From Romanomermis culicivorax (taxonomy: Eukaryota; Nematoda; Enoplea; Mermithida; Mermithidae): DNA of 64,000 bases. Of the stretch, positions 57,695 through 64,000 are shown piece by piece. Positions within the stretch are counted from its first letter, which is position 1; each line of letters begins with the position of its first letter. Both the position numbers and the translations under genes were made by a program. Below the pieces are notes generated by a model. That model did not search any database. It worked only from the letters and a program-made list of their open reading frames with translations, and had not been told where the DNA came from. The stretch covers positions 682,001 to 746,000 of the forward strand of contig CAWUHX010000125.1 in the NCBI GenBank assembly GCA_963922205.1. The letters are read 5' to 3'.

Positions 57695-59329
57695 ATTGTG
57701 ACAGCATATTTTCTTAAAATTTTGGACCCTGATCTAATATTCCTAAAATTTTGGACCTGAACCCGGACCTGATATTCTTAAAATTTTGGACCCGATACAT
57801 CTCTAATTGTGACAGCATATTTTGGGAGCAAAAGTAAAAATTCGCATATTTATAGGACTCCAAAAGTTGGAAGTTTTTCATTTTTTGGCATTTGTCAGTC
57901 TCTATGCGCGTTTTGAAATATAAATCCTCAAATGTTCATTATATGCAGAAGGTATGAAAGAAATTTTCTGACGTCTAACTGTCTTAAGTGTCAAAAATGA
58001 ATTCGAAATAACCTGAAAATTTGAATCCTTTTTTGGGCACTCTCCCATAAGATGCCACGGAATTTTTCTTCTATTTCTGTAGCCACTAATGTCCGAAACG
58101 TTCTATTAAAATTTAAATTAGGTTTGCATACCATTTTGGGAGCTGAAAATGTATACACATCTTGAAAATTTATACAAAAGTGCTGTGTGATGCCACTAAA
58201 TATACCATCAACGTGATGCAGTAAACATAAAAAACGTTCATTGGAATAATTCAAGTTTTCCTGTTAGGAAACGCCATAATATCTCGATTTTTCAAATTTA
58301 ATAAAAAAATTTAAATTTTTTGAACATTGATTTGAAGCATTTCGTTCAGCAAATATCAAAGCTAAATAAATCAAAATTTATCTAGCTTGGAAGCCACAGT
58401 TTTCTTTTTTCTTCATTATTAGGTGATGGCGAATCCTGTTTTCTCAGAACTTTATTGGTTGAGGTTTCATTCATATTCAAAAATATATTTGAATGGCAGC
58501 GCAGTGTGTGCTAATGACCATGACTCAGAAAACGGTACACAAATCGTGTTGAAATTTTAACATAATGTGTTGGACATTAGTCCGTACAAACTTGATGAAA
58601 ACATTTTGCGGCATCCGATGGAAAGGTGTCTGGAAAGAGGTCCAAATGATTTTTTTTGCTTTTTTTCCGCCTACTTTCGAACACTTTAAAAAGTCTAAAA
58701 TGCGAAAAGTACAACATTACAAAAAAATTTTCAAACGCAGTATTTAAAATCACAAAATATACCCCATTTTCGGGTATGATTCATTTTCAACTTATCATAT
58801 TCAAGATCGAACTTCTCTCAACTGCACCCTAAAATAAATGTGAGAGAAACAACATCATATTGAATTTGTATGGTTTGGTTGAGACATAATAAACCGATTT
58901 GAGTCACTAATTTTTCGTCAAATATTACTGACTAAGCATCTCTATGATTTAATTTTTGATCCATAGATTAATATTGTAAATAAAAATCTAGATTCAAAAG
59001 ATGACGACTACAATGACAACGGCCAAAAAACTATTTGTGAAATATAATTTGGGTGAGATTTTAAATCTAAGTCAGTCTCGAAATAGTAAAGTGTTGATTT
59101 ATTACTCCTCATGCTCCATTAGTTAATTGATGAGTGATCACATTCTTCAACATGGGTATTTGTTTTCAGCTGAATGACTATCAGAATTGTGACAATTTCT
59201 TTGGGTCCGGTTCAAAATTTCAGGAATATAGGCTCCGGGTAAAATTTTGAGAATATCAGGCAAAAGTCCAACAAAATAGTCGGCTAATTTGGGGTCTCGT
59301 TTCGGGTCCGGATCCCCAATGCATCTCTA
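55894..59329. repeat. 3.4 kb near-palindrome made of hAT-like ends and long arms
   Basis: The left arm (about 55.9-57.45 kb) and right arm (about 57.8-59.33 kb) match in opposite orientation over most of their length. Paired blocks include TAGAGATGTATTGGG/CCCAATGCATCTCTA at the tips, ACTAATATTTCATGAGAGAT with its diverged complement near 58.91 kb, and TCAGAACTTTATTGGTTG with CAACCAATAAAGTTCTGAGA. No open frame of a known transposase was found in either arm. Confidence 0.8.
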
Positions 59330-59799
59330 AAATATTACAAGAGATTGTTTTCAAACGATCTAAAGCATAAAAAAGAGCGTTAGGTATTTTATCTCAGATT
59401 CGAATATCGTTAATTTCTTGATTTTTGATTTTGTTGGAAAATGAATCTTTTCAACATTCATTTCCTAGACCGAAGGTACAATTTTTCAGTGAATGCAATG
59501 AATTTTCGGTTGGGGAAAATAAACTTCGAGAATTAGGCAAGCTACTAAAAATTTGCATTTGTCAGCCAGCAAGAAATTGTTGCCAAGAATTTCTACCATT
59601 GTCCTAGGCTCAAAATGTTTTAATCTTTTTCCAAATGCAAAAACCTATGTTCATAAAAAACAAAATTTTTGAGAATCGCAAAAAGATTTTGGAAAAATAA
59701 CCGCATGGTTCACATTGTGGAAAAAGTTTTGGGGAGTACAAAACTGAAAGGATGCATTTTGGTGAACATTAAAAATTCAAAATCTCAAAATTTTACGGC

Positions 59800-59925
59800 G
59801 CTTGGCACCCGTCATGGGCATAATAATCATTATTTCTTATCAGGCGCGGTTGTTAGCATAACCTCCACTTACTAATTAACCCTCAACAGTTTCTATCAAC
59901 TGAGCTAACTCGTCTCATTTGTAAT
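59800..59925 (-). repeat. Possible tRNA-like A-box relic
   Basis: The minus strand reads GAGTTAGCTCAGTTGATAGA (59896-59915), close to the 5' half of a tRNA. No convincing B box or acceptor stem follows. Possible SINE fragment. Confidence 0.25.
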
Positions 59926-60429
59926 ATTCAACACACATCACCGAAAATTGAGATTTTCCATCAATCCTCTCAATTTTTTCTCTCGGTACTTCCAATTTTC
60001 CGAACATACTCAACGTAAAGTTTTTCATTTACAGACGATGAAGATCGGACCCATAATTCTAGACCATAAATTTAGAGCTTCTATTCAGGAATATTTGTTG
60101 CAAAGATTTATTTTCCTGCATTTTAGAATATAAAAGCTCGAAAATTTTTCCGGTGGGAATAAGAAAAAATTGCACTCTATTAGTTTGCTTTTAATTCATT
60201 TCTCAACGTTGCGAAGATTCATCTTCCACTGTTTTCTAAGCTAAAAATCCGAAATGTTTTCCGGCGCTCTGTGCTGCAAATGTTAATAGCAGATGAATTC
60301 GTGAGAAATATATCGTATCGTTAATATGCTTTCAACTGCTCTAGAAGACCGATGTATCGTTCATCAGCTCAATTTGACTAACCCGACCAGTGGTTAGAAT
60401 TATCTCGATTTTTTTCTTCTTTTTGGCAG

Positions 60430-60992
60430 GTTACTGACTCCAAAACCTCTAAAATGTTTGGTTATACCACTAAAATGCAGAAAGAAGCATCCATGGCCAA
60501 TTATAAAGAACGATAAAAATTTTTGAAAAATGAGAAAACAAATTTTGGGTTGGGTTCTCACGTGGAAAAAGTCAGGTGCGACCACCGTTTTTTCCTCGAA
60601 TATCTTATATCCAAGTGCGGATTTAGGGGTGGGGCGGGGGGCAGCCGCGGCGGTGGCCGCCCCCCGCCCCAAAAATTTTGAAATACGATTTTTTTCTGTA
60701 TAGCTATAGGCAAATTTGAAAATTTTTTGAATTTTTTTGTGAAAAATACTTAATTTTGATCCAGAAAGATGTTGTACGTCGTCTAACATCTTTCTGGATC
60801 AAAATCGAAAAACAACATTTTTATCACTGTATAGGCATGGTTTTTGAGGCAAAAAAAACAATTTTTTAAAAACGTCCTTCCAACCGCCCAACCACCGAAA
60901 AAAATTTATCGATCCGCCACTGCTTATATCACATAAGAAACGATGCTTTTTTCTGTATTTTAGGAGTGTTCTGATGTTTTTGGAGTCAGTAA
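60430..60992. repeat. Foldback element with a perfect central hairpin
   Basis: Outer ends GTTACTGACTCCAAAA (from 60430) and TTTTGGAGTCAGTAAC (to 60993) are exact inverted copies. The centre at 60755-60808 has TTTTGATCCAGAAAGATGTT facing AACATCTTTCTGGATCAAAA. A G-rich/C-rich CCGCCCCCCGCCCC stretch lies at 60630-60672. Confidence 0.8.
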
Positions 60993-61612
60993 CAGGGTTT
61001 TTTTTCCGCACAGTGCGGACTTTTTTTGGGCTGTGCGAAAAAATTTTTGGGCATTTTCCGCACAGAACGGAAATTTTTTTGGGCGTTTCTACTGCCGGCA
61101 TTGATGAAAAGGTGCATTTTGGTGCGATTTAGATGGTCAAAATCTCAAATTTTTCCGGCGCTCCGCGCCGGCAAAGAAAATAATTTATAATATTAATTAC
61201 AATTTAGCTGAAACGCAGCCAAAAAGAAATTTACTTTGATTTTTCGGTTGTCCCTGATTGTTTCCATCGATCTTATATGTCCCTGCTAGAGTGAGTAAAA
61301 CTCGTCACTTTGTAATGTGAATTGGAATTTTCATACGAATTTGCTGATTTTTCTCAGATTTCTCCACACATTTATTTAATACCATCATTTTTTTAGGAAA
61401 AATCTAAACCGAAAGTATCACAAATTATCTCTAGAGTACATTTTCCAACATTTCAGTAGCTCCTTTGTTCAAAAATTCTCTGGTGCGACGCATCGGAAGT
61501 TAAGTGTGCATGGTTTTCATGATTTGAAGTTCCTCATCCCATTCATCAATTAGTAATCTTCTGTATTAGGTTCGGATTTTGTTGAAAATTGACATTTAAT
61601 ATTGATCCTCAT

Positions 61613-63261
61613 TAGAGCTTCACACCGGGTACCCGAATTACCCGGGTACAAAATGAAAACCATTACCCGGGTAATCCGAGTACCCGTTTTGTATCCCGTA
61701 TAATATGTAGACTCGAGAGTAGAGGTATGCATAGTTTTTTTAGCCTTTTACAAGCCATGGCTTATTGGACTGACAAAATGACTTGTAGAATTTTAGTCCA
61801 ACAAGCCAAAATGGCTTGTCAGAATTTTTTGAGTCATGTGTTTGATCATATCGGATACAGAAAAGATGCATTTTGGTGCATTTTAGAAGGTCATAATCTC
61901 AAAATTTTCCGGCGCTTCGCGCCGGTTGTAACTTAAATAAGCATTATTATTTATTTCCTATAGCTCAGGCGCTGCTTCTAACATGTCTACCTTCATTTAT
62001 CATCTAATCTTTAATAGTTTTAATCATCTTAAACGTATTATCTCATGTTTTAATTGGTAATCTTCAATATTTCATCTTGATATTTAACGAAGATTCACAT
62101 TTTTCCCTTGACACATTTTTTGAGAAAGATCAATACGTCAAGTCTCTAAACATTTTGAAGCGATTATTCCTTTCTTAACGTAAAATCAATCCAAAAGCTT
62201 CATCGAAGTAGTTTTCGGAACTTCTTACTCATATCTTTTCGGCCAAGTTCATGAGAGTGTGTGAATAAAATAATGGTTTTAAAATTTTTCAAACATAAAA
62301 TTCTAGAAATTACGACTTTTGAACAGAAAATTCGAATCTAATTCTTCAAATAAGTGTTTGGAAAATTGATTTTCCAGCATCGCAGAATGTTGATACCCAA
62401 AAAATTTTCCGGCGTTTCAGGCAGGAAAGATTAATAGTTTTTTTGGGCTCTCACTTGTCATCATAGAGGACTTCACCGTCGATTTCTCATGTAATTCAAA
62501 GTCATTATATTATTGGATAGTTTGCTGGAAAATTTTTTCCACAATGCTTGTAGATTAGACTTCGATCAAACTCAAAAATTTCAAATGTTTCCTGAATTTT
62601 GATGAACCGTAATGTTCAATATATACATTTCTTTAATTTAATTAACTTTATTCTTTAATTAATAATTCTTTAATTTAATTTTTAATTCAGGCTCTAAAAT
62701 GTTATTGAATAAATGTTGAATGACATCTCTTTTTTGATAGATTCCCGTCATGTTCAATATATATATTTCTTTAAAAAATAACCTAGCATTGGAATTTATT
62801 CACGTATACTGATATTATAAAATTGGCTTGCAAAAATTTGGAATGGCTTGTAAAATTTAACGTCAACAAGCCACTTGGCTTGTGACTCGTAGGTCAAAAA
62901 AAACCCTAAAGGTATGCAAATTTTGCTTTGTCTCGTCAATAATATTGAGCTATTGTGATGTGATGTGTAGTATTTTGCAGCGTAGGTGCGTCGATGATGT
63001 GTATCAATCATCATCTCTAGCATTATATTCGCAATATACCTACCTATGCAGCCTATTGTATACAACAACACAACCAGTGTTTCAACAAAAGTGTTGAAAA
63101 ATAGTAGGGACTACGGAGTGTGTGTAATGCATCATTCTATTTTCACAGTGTATCTGTCTAATATTATATATGTACATTAACATTACAACTCATTTTAACA
63201 TGTACCCGGGTAATGAATAAACGGGTACCCGGGTACGAAATTTTTGTCGTGTGAAGCTCTA
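61613..63261. mobile_element. hAT-like element, middle level
   Basis: Ends TAGAGCTTCACACCGGGTAC and GTGTGAAGCTCTA, with CCCGGGTAC tandem subterminal motifs. Flanks ATCCTCAT (61605-61612) and ATCTTCAT (63262-63269) form an 8-bp duplication with one change. Confidence 0.82.
61732..62910. mobile_element. hAT-like element, inner level
   Basis: Ends TAGTTTTTTTAGCC and GGTCAAAAAAAACCCTA, with inverted CAAGCCA/TGGCTTG subterminal motifs on both sides. Exact 8-bp duplication GGTATGCA at 61724-61731 and 62911-62918. Confidence 0.75.
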
Positions 63262-64000
63262 ATCTTCATGAATTCTTTCTCCCACTTGAAGTTTTCTGAA
63301 CTTTGTGAACAAAAATTTTGTGATTGGGAAACTACACGATTTTCGACTGAAAATGCAAACCTTTTATTTTAGAGATAAAGGTTGAAAATGCTAATTTTCC
63401 AGCATTCTAGAATATCAAAATGTAAAAATTCAATCAATTGGAAAATCGATTGAAATCTATTAATCATCGGCTCTAATCACAGAAATGACAGCAGCAACTA
63501 TTAATTTTGTTTAATCAAGCTAAAATAATGTTTTTGAGCTAGAAAAACAGATACTTTACATTATTTTCTTAGCAATCTATAATTTTCGCTCATTTCACAC
63601 ATTTTTCAAATGATCTAAACTTCGAACGGAAAAAATTTTCGTGTGCGGAAAAAATTTTGGGTCATTTCCGCACGGTGCGGATGGAGGCGTGCGGAAAAAA
63701 ACCCTGGTCAGTAATCTGCAAAAATTAGGAACAAATTCTTGTCAGGTCAGTCAAACTGAGCTGATAAATAATATATTGGTGTTCTACAATCTACAAGAGC
63801 AGGAAGCATATTAATGACACTTCTCATGGATTTATCCGCTATTAGCCTTTCTGTGGTTCCTATCTGAATTATCCAATTTTATTCATTTCCAAGTCCAGCG
63901 CAGAGCGAGGGAAAAATTTTTCGATTTTCAGTTCACTAGAATAGAAAATGAATCTTCACAACGTTGAGAAATGGATTAAAATTAAAGTGGTGCAATTTGT

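Larger units (their letters stand above)
59750..61925. repeat. Conserved ~60 bp module with CCGGCGC hairpin, three plus-strand copies
   Basis: Copies at about 59752-59812, 61110-61171 and 61868-61925 read GATGCATTTTGGTGCA-like, then TCTCAAAATTTTCCGGCGC and a GCGCCGG stem. A fourth, inverted copy lies at 38594-38660. Confidence 0.7.
60993..63706. mobile_element. hAT-like element, outer level of a three-level nest
   Basis: 2714 bp with ends CAGGGTTTTTTTTCCGCAC and GTGCGGAAAAAAACCCTG. Exact 8-bp duplication GTCAGTAA at 60985-60992 and 63707-63714. No transposase recognised. Confidence 0.88.

Noticed and set aside
60400-61101. Minus-strand open frames of 100-129 residues
   Set aside because: They run through the foldback and its GC hairpin and encode low-complexity Phe/Lys-rich sequence.

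Overview
The window looks like nuclear DNA of an invertebrate animal. It is AT-rich, its genes are cut into short exons with GT-AG introns, and it is heavily loaded with transposons, mostly short inverted-repeat DNA elements. The sequence does not allow a species call. No prokaryotic operon structure, rRNA or intact tRNA gene was seen. Almost none of the long uninterrupted reading frames is a host gene. The host genes appear only when short exons are joined across matching splice phases.

Three host genes are supported. (1) Minus strand, 24637 down to 1504: a complete fibrillar (clade V/XI-like) procollagen chain in 34 exons, about 1141 residues. It has a signal peptide, a TSPN/LamG-like domain, an acidic Ser/Thr-rich variable region, a minor triple helix, a short major triple helix of about 166 Gly-X-Y triplets, a telopeptide with a furin-like site, and a COLFI C-propeptide. 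It is unusual in helix length, in one Gly-to-Cys triplet, in a 16-residue break near the helix end, and in lacking the two C-propeptide cysteines that normally form the interchain bond. (2) Plus strand, 28105-31229: a tetraspanin of about 251 residues in five exons. (3) Minus strand, 37891 down to 35413: a full-length Pin1-type prolyl isomerase (WW plus parvulin domain, 181 residues) in four exons. A possible extra exon of unknown family lies at 27639-27799 (minus).

The rest is mobile DNA. 0-9 kb holds C-propeptide exons among foldback elements, a nested MITE and a dead mariner-type transposase (6.9-7.95 kb). 9-24 kb is the body of the collagen gene, with many copies of one ~250 bp inverted-repeat family and a ~1 kb near-palindrome at 14.72-15.78 kb. 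31.5-33.0 kb is a long inverted repeat. 38-41 kb holds nested TIR elements and an AAT microsatellite. 41.16-50.85 kb is a decayed Ty3/gypsy-type LTR retrotransposon with an extra reading frame after pol. 51.65-55.25 kb is a 5'-truncated LINE interrupted twice by hAT-like MITEs with exact 8-bp target duplications. 55.9-59.3 kb is a 3.4 kb near-palindrome built from hAT-like ends. 60.4-63.7 kb is a foldback followed by a three-level nest of hAT-like elements, each with its own 8-bp duplication.

The collagen acts in the extracellular matrix, the tetraspanin in membranes, and Pin1 on phospho-Ser/Thr-Pro sites. Nothing in the sequence links them functionally. They are neighbours in a gene-poor, transposon-rich interval.
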